Below, in pieces: positions 10,262-21,059 of a stretch of DNA of 64,000 bases. Under the pieces are notes generated by a model that saw only the letters and a program-made list of their open reading frames with translations, did not search any database and was not told the DNA's origin. The stretch covers positions 502,277 through 566,276 of the forward strand of contig WBMV01002663.1 of NCBI GenBank assembly GCA_013396655.1, given 5' to 3'. This DNA is from Campylorhamphus procurvoides. Lineage: Eukaryota; Chordata; Aves; Passeriformes; Dendrocolaptidae. Numbering within the stretch: position 1 is the first letter of the stretch; the number at the start of each line of letters is the position of its first letter. The position numbers and the translations under genes were made by a program.

Positions 10262-13200
10262 GGCTGAAGCAGGAGCTGTTCCACCGGCACAAGGAGGCCC
10301 AGCAGTGCTGCAGGCCCCACAACCTGCCCCTGCTCCGTGCGGCTCAGCAGCGTGAGATGGAGGTGAGAGGGGCTGGGTGGGAGCTGGAGGGGAGGGGGTG
10401 TCGAGTGCAGAGCTGTGTCCCTTCCCGGGGGTCTCACGGCCTTGGGAGCCGCCAGCTGTGCTGGCTCCTCTTGCTAGCAGAGACCTCCTTCTCCACCCCA
10501 GTTCCTGCTTTGCCCTTTGTCCCCTCAAGGTGGGGGCCTAGGCTTTTGCCATCTAGGATAGCTGTGGTTCAGGTGTGATCTGGGAATCCTGGAAGTTCAG
10601 GAGCCCACTTCAAACGCATTGCACTCCACAGTGCTTTAATGCTTCATCATTATCTGATGAGCTGAAGCCTGTGTGGGAAGCAAATGATAAAAAACATGGA
10701 CAAGGGGCCTGAGATCTGCCATGATCTTGTAGCAAGTCGAAAGCAGAGAATACTCAAAATAATCACATTTTAGTTAGTAGCACTGATAAGGAGAAATATC
10801 TCAAGGTTCATAAGTGTAGCAATAGTTTCCAAGAATATCCCAAGGCATTTGGAAAAGGCACTTGTGGGTCCAGTCCCAAAAGACTTTTCTTCATGTTGGT
10901 GATAGAGTCAGTTTTAAAAGGTAAGAAAATGGTAAGTAGCCAGTTATGTTAATTGATGGAGTTGAAATGTGGGAGGAAGTTATTCTGCTCCCCATTAGGC
11001 AAATGAGAATTGTTTAGAGAGGCTCTTTCCTGCCTTTGCCCATGATAAGCGCTTGCTTTGGATCCTTTGATGTTTCCACATTCCTCCTGTCAAGATGATT
11101 AAAGGCATGTTGGAGCTGGTACCTGTCCCTGTTACTCTGTCTCTGAGCGACTTAAACTTGCAGCAAGTAGGAATTTCTACAGCCTGTTTTAAACGTTTCC
11201 AAGGTTTCTTCATGCATTAAGTCACCCACATGTCTTTTTGCGCCTTGTTTTACATGCCGTGCAACTTTTTCTCACTTCCTTCTACCTTCCCTTGCCTTTC
11301 TCCTGGATTTTTTTCCCAAGTGTTAATAGAGTAATTTCTTCCCTTTTTTCTGCTCTGACAATTCTGCTGTAGAGCATTTTGGGAACAGATCAATCATTTC
11401 TGTAACATGTGATGTGTCTAACGGGAGCTGCCCTCTGTGGTTAAAGGTTTCCAAGATCAGCTCCCATGAGACAGCTCAGGATTGGGTTCCCAGAAGAGGT
11501 AATACAAGGTGTAGGTTTTAGATGTTTGGCTTCTCAGTGGAACCTGTGGCATTTAGAAAAGCTTTGTCCTTCATACAGGGTCACTAGCCACCAGAGCTAA
11601 AGCAAAACTTCTGTTTAAGCCTCAGTTTTCTCCAAGATTTTGAAATGTTCTATAACCCAGAATCATATGTCAACTCTAAAACAATGTGAGGCCCTTAAAT
11701 TTGGGGTTTTTTCAGGCCGAAGGAAAGTTTCTCCTCACACAGTAGGTGGAGGAGAGGATGGTGTCAGCGGCACACCAAAGTGTCTGGGAGAAAGGAAAAT
11801 CTGGGAAACGGGGGTTTTGTATCTATTGTATCTTGCACAAGGGATGTGAAGAAAGTGTGAGGACAGAGTTTGCTTGGGTTCTTCAGAATCCTCTAACAAA
11901 GGAACAGTCATCCCTCTGCCTCTCCTTCTCTTGGGGCTTGAGCTGTCTTGAGTTTCTTCCCATTGGTTCCAATAAGGTCCTGCTCTGAGTGTTTTCTCTG
12001 GAGCAGATGGTATAGGGTCATCTTCTGGTGGATCTGAGTCCTGCATTGTCCTTCATAACCAGTGGTTTGGCAAAGCTCTCTCAGTGTGATGTGCTAATTG
12101 CTTCCAGGAAAGGTTCCAAGAGCTAGCTCTTGCTCCATGTGAATAATAATTGCCCTTCATTAGGTCAGGCCTTTTGCAGAGCCACAGGCACATCCATGCT
12201 GCAGACACACCTTAGCTCTTTCCCAGACTGTTCATGGCCAAGATCTCTCTCACCCAGATTCTGGATTTTCCCCAGGAATTGCGGCAGCATGGAGACATTC
12301 AGCTCCCCTCTCAGGTCTGTTAAATCACCAGCCATTGGTGTAGGAAATCCCAGGGTTTGTGACTTTCTGCCTTTCTGTGCAGTGAGGACAACTTAACCTC
12401 ACAGGTATTTCCAGCAGCACATATGCCTCTGTTCTCTGTGTTATAAAGTCGCAGCATTGCACGAGTGAAATGTTGAAACTTCTGCCATTTATTTCTTGCA
12501 GGAGAATCACAGAATCATGGAATGGTTTGGATTGAAAGGGAACTTAAAGGCCATCTTGTTCCAACCTTCTGCCACAGGCAGGGACACTTTCCACTATCCC
12601 AGCTTGCTCGAAACCCCGTCCAACCTGGCCTTGAACAGTTCCAGGGGTGGAGAAGCCACAGCTTCTCTGGGCAGCCTGGGACAGGGCTTCACCACTCTTG
12701 CAGGGATGAGTTTCTTCCCAATATCTCATCTAACCTTCATCCTGTCACTTCCCCTTGTCCTGTCACTCCAGACCCTTTTCCCAAGTCCCTCTCTAGCTCT
12801 TTTGGAGCCCCTTTAGGCACTGGAAAGGGTTCTACGGTCTCCCTGCAGCCTTCTCTCCTGCAGGCTGAACACTCCCAGCTCTCCCAGCCTGTCTCCAGAG
12901 CAGAGGGGTTCCCACCCCTGGAGCATCTCTGTGTCCTCCTCTGGACTTTCTCCAGCAGTTCCATCTCCTTCCTTGGCCAGGACCCCAAAGCTGGGGGAAG
13001 CACTGCAGATGAGACATGAGTGGGGCAGAGGGGTAGAATCACCCCCTCACCCTCCTACTCATACTAGAAGAATGAGCCTGCATTGTATTTCGATGGAATT
13101 TGATGATTAGTGGTTTTCCCTGTGGCTTGCAAAGGAATTCTGCTGCTCAGTGCACCGTAGTGAGGGTATATCACCTCACCTGAGCACACACTGTGGTGTT

Positions 13201-16200
13201 TATTTGAGCTGGGCTCTGCTCATCTGCAATCCTGCTCTCTGCTTTCACTCCTGATTTCCAGAGTGCCTTTGGCATCCACATGTTTGCTGGGCTCCATTTC
13301 TTCTCCAGAGGCAGCACAGAGACTGCTGAAGTTTGGACAGATGTTGGCAAGGCAGGAAGGGGCCGTGTCCTTCTGTTTGGGGCTATTCTGACAAAGTCCT
13401 TGTTTGCTAATGTTCTCAATCTGTGAGAAATAGAGCATTCAGCCCCTTTCATGAATAAATGGGATCAGGGTGGGATTTACAGCTCCGGCTCCATGTTAGT
13501 GTCCAGGGAGTCCCAGGGAGACATCTGAGCTGGCACGGTGATGAGCTTCAGTGGCCTGTGTTACTCCTCCAAGTCTTCCTTTAGCCTCACTTGAGAGGGG
13601 CACACAGTTGTTGGACTGAGCTCAGCCATAGCTTGGGCAGTGGCTCACCAGGAAAAGTCATTGGGACGTGATTGGTTCCCTGTGGTCTTTCCTGGTCTCC
13701 AAACACACGGAGAATAAGCTGCTCCTAGGATTTCGCTGTATTTTCTTGAGTGGTACTTTGCAGGTGGAGGTAGTAAGACCTGGGGCTGTGCTGGTTGTCC
13801 GGTGCTGTCACCGGGCTCATCAGGGGGATTCAGGGACCACTTGCTCTTGGGTTCCAGTAACAGTCTTCAAGATGAGAAAAGCCAGGAGGAAGGCAGATTT
13901 TCCACATTTTTCCATTGACTGTTATATTTTTCAGGCTATGGAGCAACAGATCCGAGAGGAACAGCGAATGATGGATGAGAAGATAGTCCTAGAGCTGGAC
14001 CAAAAAGTTATTGACCAACAGAGCACTCTGGAGAAGGCTGGGGTGTCCGGCTTCTACATTACCACCAATCCCCAGGTTGGTGTTTGGGCCGGGCAGACAA
14101 GGTATTTTGGTGGAGGCCTGGAGTGACAGGACTAGGGGGAATGGCTTCCCACTGACAGAGGGCAGGGTTAGATGAGGAAACTCATCCCTGTAAGGATGGT
14201 GGGGCCCTGGCACAGGTTGCCCAGAGAAGCTGTGGCTGCCCCATCCCTGGAAGTGTTCAAGGCCAAGCAATCTGGTCTAGTGGAAGGTGTCCCTCCCCAT
14301 GGCAGGGGACAGGACGAGAGGAGTTTTAAGGTCCCTTCCAACCCAAACCATTTCATGATTCTGTTTGACAGTAATCTTGGGTTAACATCTTTAATTTTTA
14401 AAAAAATCTCACTGTTAATGAATTGTGGATCTCTTGGTCAGACAGAACAATCTGTCCTTTGCCTCCCAGCTAGTGGGTGATGTGCCCTGGGCAGACCTCA
14501 TACCCAGTTTGTAACAAAGGAGCAGAAACTCAGGTACCTCTGAGCAGCATTCCCAACTGCTGGTAATATTTTTTCCTGTGTGGAGGGAAGAAAAACTCTG
14601 CCAACAGCCTATAGTCTTGTGACTCTCAAATGGGTCTGAATAACACTGAGTGATTTACTGCTTTTGTATCCAGCTTAGCTGTACAAACAGGCTTCAGAAG
14701 TCTGTTCATTAGGCACCTTGTCCATTCTTGCATGTGACTTGCTGGAGTTGATGATCTTAGACTGTGATTAGAGAATTGCTGCCAGTTTCCTCAGTGTATT
14801 TGTTCTCAAAATATCTGAGCAATCACCTGGGTTTATCCCTGTTTTCTTTATGCCACTGCAGGAATGAAAAACCTCAAACTTCCCAAGTCCTGTTGTAAAG
14901 CCACACAAGTTTGAAGGGAACACAGAGACAGGCTGTTCTTAACTCTGTTTTTTCAGCTGATTAAATGTCACTTTGATAAAGACCTAGTGGTGAGAAAAGA
15001 CAGCTTAAATGAAGCTAAACAGGCATTTTCTAACACCCACCCACACGATTCCCAATCATAGAGCCTTGAATAAGCCTCTCATTTTTCCTGTGCTGCTATT
15101 CCCCAGCTGTATAATGCAGACAGCCCTTTCTCTCGCTGCCCTGCCTTTTATGTTGTTTTTTTAAGTAATAACCCTTAGCAGGGTTCCTTTTTGCCGGGTC
15201 TGTGTATGTTTGCCTTTAGGATCGCTGCGAAATCCGACACGGATCTTGGCTTGTGCCTGTGAATGCCATCAAGAAATCCCTTCTGGAATCTCTTCTCCAA
15301 ATGTTTCCCATCAGCTGATGTGTTTCCTCCCAGTCTATATGAAATTCCTGCTTATGCAGTGGATATATTTTTACAGAAATAGATTTTTATTTCCATAGCA
15401 TCATGTCTGCAGGGCTGAGTCATAGCCTTGGGCTCATGAATTAGCGGTTTCACTGTGTCATCTCTGAGACAAACACAACTAAAGAAGGAGCAGATGGTAA
15501 AAGAACCATAAGGTGATATTGGTGACTACAGGAGATGATGTCTCCACCAGATTGCAGTCATGGAAAAGGGAGTTTTTCATGGGGAATGAAATGCCTGCAG
15601 GGAGTTTGATGCACCAGCACAGCCATGTGTTGCACCTGGCCTGGACCCCACTTACAGAGTACCCAAAGCAATCCCTCCTCTTCCTGCCCTTCTGTGTTGG
15701 GAAAGGGTAAGGGAGTTGGAGATGCTGCTGAAGGATGAGGGGAGGAACTTGGAGAAGCTCCTCTGGAACACGTGGCTGTGGAGGTGCAATGTGCTGCTGC
15801 CCCCACTTAGCCTGCGGAACTGACCAGCCTTCACTGACCAGGCCCTTACACATTTATCATGGTCAAGAAGAAAGAGCATTTCTGAATCCTTAAGGAATCC
15901 TAAAGCTCTGGGATTCCTAAGACAGCCACAGTTTGCAGCAGGTCTGCTAAAATGGTACTGCTCCATATTTTAGAGAAACACTTAAACACAATGAACCTTT
16001 GGTTTCTGTTTGCCTGGTTGTTTGTTTTTTTTTTTGTTTCTCTACCTCTTGAGGTGTATAAGCCAGTCCTTTCTGCTTCCTGTAGCAGGGAATGGGGTCA
16101 TCTTTTATAAATGTCTCTTTCTCTTTGCAGGAGCTGACTCTGCAGATGAATTTGCTGGAGCTGATTCGGAAGCTGCAGCAGAAGGAAGCTGAGGCTGAGA

Positions 16201-16214
16201 AGGCTTTTTCCTGA
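10262..16214 (+). CDS. DGCR6: DGCR6, last three coding exons (5' part lost in gap)
   Basis: Homologue of DGCR6 (relative of Drosophila gonadal protein gdl), a small coiled-coil protein of poorly defined function. Three exons are visible: 10262-10362, 13935-14075 and 16131-16214 (stop TGA 16212-16214), with consensus acceptors and donors and compatible phases. Diagnostic pieces are [58 protein letters not shown] and [20 protein letters not shown], all close to human DGCR6. The first visible exon starts with the last two bases of a split codon. The first ~90 residues are not visible and presumably lie in or around the 260-base gap. The C-terminus ends soon after the last helix, without the longer tail of human DGCR6. 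Reading past the second visible exon meets a stop after about 17 codons. Introns carry CR1 copies. AATAAA signals lie at 16579-16584 and 16848-16853. Identification is firm. Confidence 0.93.
12502..13022 (-). repeat. CR1 LINE 3' fragment in DGCR6 intron
   Basis: Antisense CR1. It begins with the complement of the 3' tail ('agaatcacagaatcatgg'), then runs through the 3' UTR and the region usually reading 'ttctctcctgcaggctgaac' and 'tcctctggactttctccagc'. About 520 bases, in antisense orientation to DGCR6. Confidence 0.85.
14108..14368 (+). repeat. CR1 LINE 3' end in DGCR6 intron
   Basis: Sense CR1 3' end, from 'gagtgacaggactaggggga' to the tail 'tttcatgattctgttt'. It lies 33 bases after the donor of the second visible DGCR6 exon. 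Confidence 0.85.
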
Positions 16215-16578
16215 AGGAGCAAATCTGCTGTTCTTTTTCCAAAGTTTTTCTTCTGACTTGCCTCTAAAGAACAGACTGACCATACATTTGCTTTTTACCG
16301 TGTCAGGAAAAGGCTCCCAGTATAGAATTGCTGAGGCACTTAGATTAGAGCAGGGGTGAGCAGAACCCAGCATGGGAGCGTTGGGAGCCTCGGCCTGCCT
16401 TTCTGGTCATCAGAGCAAGGTGTCAGCTGCATCTGGCTCAGCTGGGAGCTGAGGGAGCATGTTCACTTGCCATGAACATCCTGCAGTGTTGTAGAGGCCA
16501 TTACTGAGCCAAGGCTGGACTGAGCATTGAGGCAGCAAACGCAGACACACCATGTGTGGGTGACCCTGTGTTTAGCTG

Positions 16579-16584
16579 AATAAA
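16579..16584 (+). terminator. Candidate DGCR6 polyadenylation signal
   Basis: AATAAA 365 bases after the DGCR6 stop codon. A second AATAAA lies at 16848-16853. Either could end the transcript. Confidence 0.5.
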
Positions 16585-17561
16585 ATGGGGGGAGAAAACA
16601 ATTCCAAAGTTTATCTACAAGAAGATGCTTCTGTGTGTTGTTGAGGCGGAAGCAGCCTTTTAGACAGGCAGACCCTTCCCAGAGCCCCCTCCAGGCATAT
16701 ACCAGTATCATCTGTATTAAAGGAGGATTTCAGGCCTCATCCCAGTATTACTGGACTAATGTTAGCAGTGTGCCCACTGACTCAGAGAGCAGAGAAAGCT
16801 GGGGAGTTTTTGCTTTGTTACTTTAAACCAGTTTCCAAATGGACAGAAATAAAATGCTCTGCCCTGCCTTCTGGATCTGTAGCTTTCTGAATGCCTGTGG
16901 TTGTGGTTAGGTTTGTTCCATCCCCTGTGAGGACTGTGGGGCTCATGGTGTGCTAGATGGAAGCGGAGAGGGAACCTAAAGTGTTTCTGAGACCTTTCAG
17001 GATGTTGGAAGAACTTGGTGACCTGTTGGTGGGGTAGCTCATGGTGGAGGAGACAAACACACAAGATCTGAGCTATGAGGACCAAGGAGGCTTTTGGATG
17101 TTCAGGACTGAGATCCCCTCATTTCCATCATGGGTGAATGTTCCCTCACCATGGGGATGGTGCTGCTGTGGTTCAGCAGCTGGAGACAAGACCCAGTGCT
17201 TGTATGGGGTCTCCACCTCCTGGATGAAAATTCCGAGCTGGAAAGTGGACTGATGTGGGACCTGCACCACTGCAGGGCCCTCATGAACCACCTGAAACTT
17301 GCAACTGGATCCTCAGATGGGAGTCCTGCACTCTGTTGCTGAAATGGTTAGGGGCAAGGTGGGCAACATTCCGTTCTGGAGACACCTTCATCCTCCTGTG
17401 AGAACACAGGGTAGTTACTGGGACTTGACGAGGTGAAGTCAGTATCTGTGTTCAGATCTGTGGCCAGAACTATAAGGAAGGAAATTGCTTGATGAGGTGA
17501 GGATGAGGAAGGCAGGGGTGAGCAATGGGTTCTATCGTAGGAAAGGATGCCCAGGTGCTAG

Positions 17562-17679
17562 GAGTCATGCTACCTCCCAGAAGACCCTCCCCCCTTCCTC
17601 GACATGAGTGCCCTGGAATTGCTGGAGCAGCAGCAGAGTGGTCGTGTGGCTGGAGAAGCTCGGATTTGGGTTACTGCAG
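17562..17679 (+). CDS. Exon-like segment of an unassigned gene
   Basis: Between a CTAG|G acceptor at 17560-17561 and a CAG|GTGGGT donor at 17680 is an open 118-base segment reading ESCYLPEDPPPFLDMSALEL, then LEQQQSGRVAGEARIWVTA. The frame is blocked just upstream by a TAG that would be intronic. The translation looks protein-like (Pro-rich, then an amphipathic Leu/Gln stretch), but I cannot name the family. It lies between DGCR6 and SLC7A4, on the same strand as both. Chance open sequence, a pseudogene or an old retroviral insertion are possible alternatives. Confidence 0.3.
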
Positions 17680-18464
17680 GTGGGTTCAGCCCCACTGCAC
17701 TGCCCTTTGGGATGAGGAGTGGAGCCCACCTTGGTCTGTGACCCAGGATGGCTGGTTGCTGCTGTCTCTCTGGGGGCAGCCAGTGCTGGGGATCATGTGG
17801 CTATTCCGGCACTGCCATGACAACATCAGCTCTCAGGCTTCCTGCTTCCACCATCTGGCTGCAGATGGCTATGCCAGGCAGCTGGTCGGATCCAAGCTGA
17901 AATTTTCCATGCCCGTGGTCAGGTTGGGTTTCAGAAGGGCTTTCAATTGATGTAGAGGGCTGCAGGGGGGTCAGACGTGGGTAACTGCTGGGACAGGTTA
18001 TCCTGAGGGAGTAAAGCACCTGGTATGGCTCATGACCAGGTCAGCAGGATTTCAGCAGATGAACACTTGCTCAGTTCCCCAAAGCTGGGCAGTACAACAT
18101 GGAGAGTACAGATATTTTTCCAGGCAACTGCTGTTGTGTCACTAGAGGGTGACACCATCCCACAGGACTGCTGTGCCCCAGCCACTGCAGCTGTGGCACT
18201 GCTGGTGACACGGGTCAGATCGGATGAGAGCGACCCAAAGGGGTTGGACATGCTGCCAAAGATTACTGGGCCTTGGCTGTCTCAGCTCCTTGGTTCGTTG
18301 ACCTGTGCAAGCGCCCGAGTTGTTGGCCAGTGCCCCAGGAACATGTGGTTGGGTGCCACTTTGGTGGCTTCAGCCACCCACAGGGCTGGACCTGCCCAGA
18401 GCATCATGTGTACCAGAAGTAATGTGGCAAGGGGTTGCACCAGAGGACTGAGTTCCCCATTCAG

Positions 18465-18529
18465 GTGCAAGGTGACTGGAAAGGTACTGCTCCTTGCCAG
18501 CACCGTGTTCACCCAGGAGCTGGAAGCAG
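18465..18529 (+). CDS. Weak exon-like segment of an unassigned gene
   Basis: A CCCATTCAG| acceptor (ending 18464) and an excellent GCAG|GTGAGTA donor (18530) bound 65 bases. The best frame reads CKVTGKVLLLASTVFTQELE. It needs a split first codon and ends in phase 1. That does not join directly to the segments at 17562 or 19223, so at least one more exon would be required. No family match is recognised. Confidence 0.15.
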
Positions 18530-19222
18530 GTGAGTAAGGAGTGTCAGGAAGGGACAAGTCCTGTTTTCTGTTTCCTTTTCCTATACTTTGGGCTGATGAG
18601 GAGGAGTGCAAGGTCCCCTCCATGTAAGGAGGTCAATTCAGCATGGATAAGGATGAATGTATTCAGCTGGGAGCCCTCAGTGTTGCACAGTGGGCTCTAA
18701 GTTGTCCATGTTGACATTTGGGGTGATGACTGGTGGGTCCATTGAAATGTGAACTTGCTAAGGTGTCATCAGAAAATCCAATGAGACATGGAAGAAAATT
18801 AAAAACATTTTGCTGCTGTGAAGCACCCAAATGCAGATCTCTACCCCAAGAAGGGCATGGTAGGGTTGAAGCAGGCTCTGCAAAGGCCCTTGGGGACACC
18901 GGGAGTTTGGAACACCTTCCAGCTGAGTTGGACTTTTTTATCCTTGACAAGGGGCCCAAGAGTGGACAGGATAGAGATAAAACTACATGTCGCACATGGA
19001 GAGGGACTTCACTCTACAAACAGAGGAGTGGGAGCATTGCAGGACACTTGTAACAGGCAGGTTTTGGGTGGGAGAGGTGACTGCTTGGGAAACTTCTTGC
19101 TCTGTGGCACTGGTGAAGTGAAAGGTTTGTGTTGGTTCAAGTGGAGGTGAAGCACTTCTGGAAAAGAAACACTATTTGGCTTAGAGATGGAGAGAGGTCG
19201 ATTCCCCATTATTGCCCTGCAG

Positions 19223-19412
19223 AGCCAGGTGGAAGCACACAGGCTTTTGCTCAGGTGTTGTGCTCTTGCCCAGGCACTGGCTGAGCAGCCAGACTGTGAG
19301 CTGGACAGGCCTGTTCAGGATCTCCCCTTCCACTGCTGCCCCTCCAGTCACTGTGACAAACACCTGAGCATGGAGGAGCTGCCTGTCCTTAGGCCAGCAG
19401 CTCTGAAGCAGA
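19223..19412 (+). CDS. Exon-like segment with Cys/His motif, unassigned gene
   Basis: A CCCTGCAG| acceptor (ending 19222) and a GA|GTGAGT donor (19413) bound 190 bases of open frame, phase 0 in and phase 1 out. The translation starts SQVEAHRLLLRCCALAQALA, continues EQPDCELDRPVQDLPFHCCP and SSHCDKHLSMEELPVLRPAA, and ends with LKQ. It has a helical N-terminal half, then a Cys/His cluster (C-x10-HCC-x4-CDKH) that could bind metal. I do not recognise the protein. Composition and splice sites argue for a real exon of a gene lying between DGCR6 and SLC7A4. Confidence 0.35.
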
Positions 19413-19496
19413 GTGAGTAGAGGCAGAGGAGCAGCATCTCAGCCCTTTGCTCCATCCAGAATTGTATCCAGTGAAGGAGATTTAGGATAACTGCTC

Positions 19497-19870
19497 CATC
19501 ATAGAATCCTGGAATGGTTTGGGTTGGAAGGGACCTCAAAGCTCATTTCATTTGAGCCTTCCAGGGCCTCGCCACCCTCACAGCCAAGGATCCCCTAACA
19601 TCTAATCTAATCCTGCCCCCTGTCTATTTGAAGCCATTCCCCCTTGTGCTGTCCCTCCATGCCTTGTCCCAAGTCCCTCTCCAGCTCTCCTGGGGCCCCT
19701 TCAGGCCCTGCAAGGGGCTCTCAGGTCTCCCTGGAGCCTTCCCTTCTCCAGGTGAACACCCCCAGCTTTCCCAGCCTGGCTCCAGAGCAGAGGGGCTCCT
19801 GCGCTCGGAGCATCTCCGTGACCACCCTGTGCCTCGTCTCTGTGCTGCTCCGGCTCCCCACATCCCCGTG
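19497..19870 (-). repeat. CR1 LINE 3' fragment
   Basis: Antisense CR1, starting 'catagaatcctggaatggtt' and running through the 3' UTR into the 'tctccaggtgaacacccc' region. Its 5'-side boundary near 19870 blends into GC-rich sequence and is approximate. Confidence 0.8.
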
Positions 19871-20091
19871 GGATCCCACCCTGCGGCCGGGGGTCCCTCC
19901 ACGTGTCAGCCCATCCCTGGGCCTGGGGGTGCAGCTCCGATGCTCCCAACCTGTGCCCCCCTCCGGGGGAGACCCCCGGGGATGGGGATGGAGATGGGGA
20001 TGGGAAGNCAGCGGGGCTGAACAGCCTCGGCTCTCCTCGCTCTGGATGAATCCGGAACCCGAGCCGTGACCACCCCCCAGCCCGGGGGTCC

Positions 20092-20163
20092 NNNNNNNNN
20101 NNNNNNNNNNNNNNNNNNNNNNNNNNNNNNNNNNNNNNNNNNNNNNNNNNNNNNNNNNNNNNN
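20092..20163. other. Assembly gap (72 N)
   Basis: Unknown bases in GC-rich sequence about 0.9 kb upstream of the SLC7A4 start codon. A single N also occurs at 20008. The gap may hide a promoter or an untranslated first exon of SLC7A4. Confidence 0.95.
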
Positions 20164-21059
20164 CCGGGGACCCCAACACTGCCACCCCCTCCAGTCGCAG
20201 GGACCCAGGGGTGCAGGGATGAGGTCTCAGGGGCCGGGGGGGTCCCAGCCCACGCAGAATGTGCCCATTGTCCTCTGGTGTCATTCTAGCATTTCCCGGT
20301 GGCCTTTCCAGGATCTTTCGGGCCCCGGGACAGGTGGACTCACGGTGTGGGGCTGCACTAGCCCTCTGAGCAGGACCTGAGGGTCCTGGGTGATGCAGGG
20401 GGACACATCTGGCATGCGGGAAAGGGTGGCTGGGAGGGGAGGGTCCCCAAAGTCACCGACTGCCCTGTGGAGCAGCTGGGAAGTGGCACCTGAAGGCCCC
20501 CGAGCTGTGTCTTCCGACTGTCACGGTGGCAGCTGCCAGCCAGGCTGGTCCCTGGTGCTGTTTCCTGGTCTGGCAGGGGACTCCCACGTCCTCGCTGGAG
20601 CTGCTCTGGATTTCCTGCTGCAGCCCCTGCAGCACGCCTGGGCTTTCATGGGGAATCAGCAGGATGCTGGGAGGAGGGAGATGCTGTGTGGTCCCTTGGT
20701 GGGCTCACAGCACACTAGGGTGAAGATCAGGTAGATGCTGGATAAGGTGGAGGGGAAGTAGCAAGGAAACCTTCATCAGGGCCAAAGCAGGTTGGTTTGG
20801 ACTTTAAATGGGTGTTGCTGCCCTGGGAGTGCTGTGGTTTCCCCCCTACCTACTGCACAGGCACAGGTCCACCCTGGAGGAGGATGTGCTCCATGCTAAG
20901 GGACACCTGGAATGTGCCCGGTGGCTCTTCTACCCTGTACCCAGCACCTGATACCTCCTGGGTAAGGGGATACTTACCTCTTTCTGCCCCTCTGCCAGGT
21001 CTCCAGGCAGGGTCTCACTGCTGAGAAGTTCTCGCTCTGCCAAGGGCAGGGCCTCCAGG

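Noticed and set aside
14076..14126. DGCR6 extension [16 protein letters not shown] after the second visible exon
   Set aside because: It is a read-through of the donor into the intron; the conserved ELTLQMN exon at 16131 joins in phase.
17073..17291. Minus-strand frame TFQLGIFIQEVETPYKHWVL with protein-like look
   Set aside because: No splice context or known family; the opposite strand is equally open. It may be an old retroviral or pseudogene relic, but I cannot support a call.
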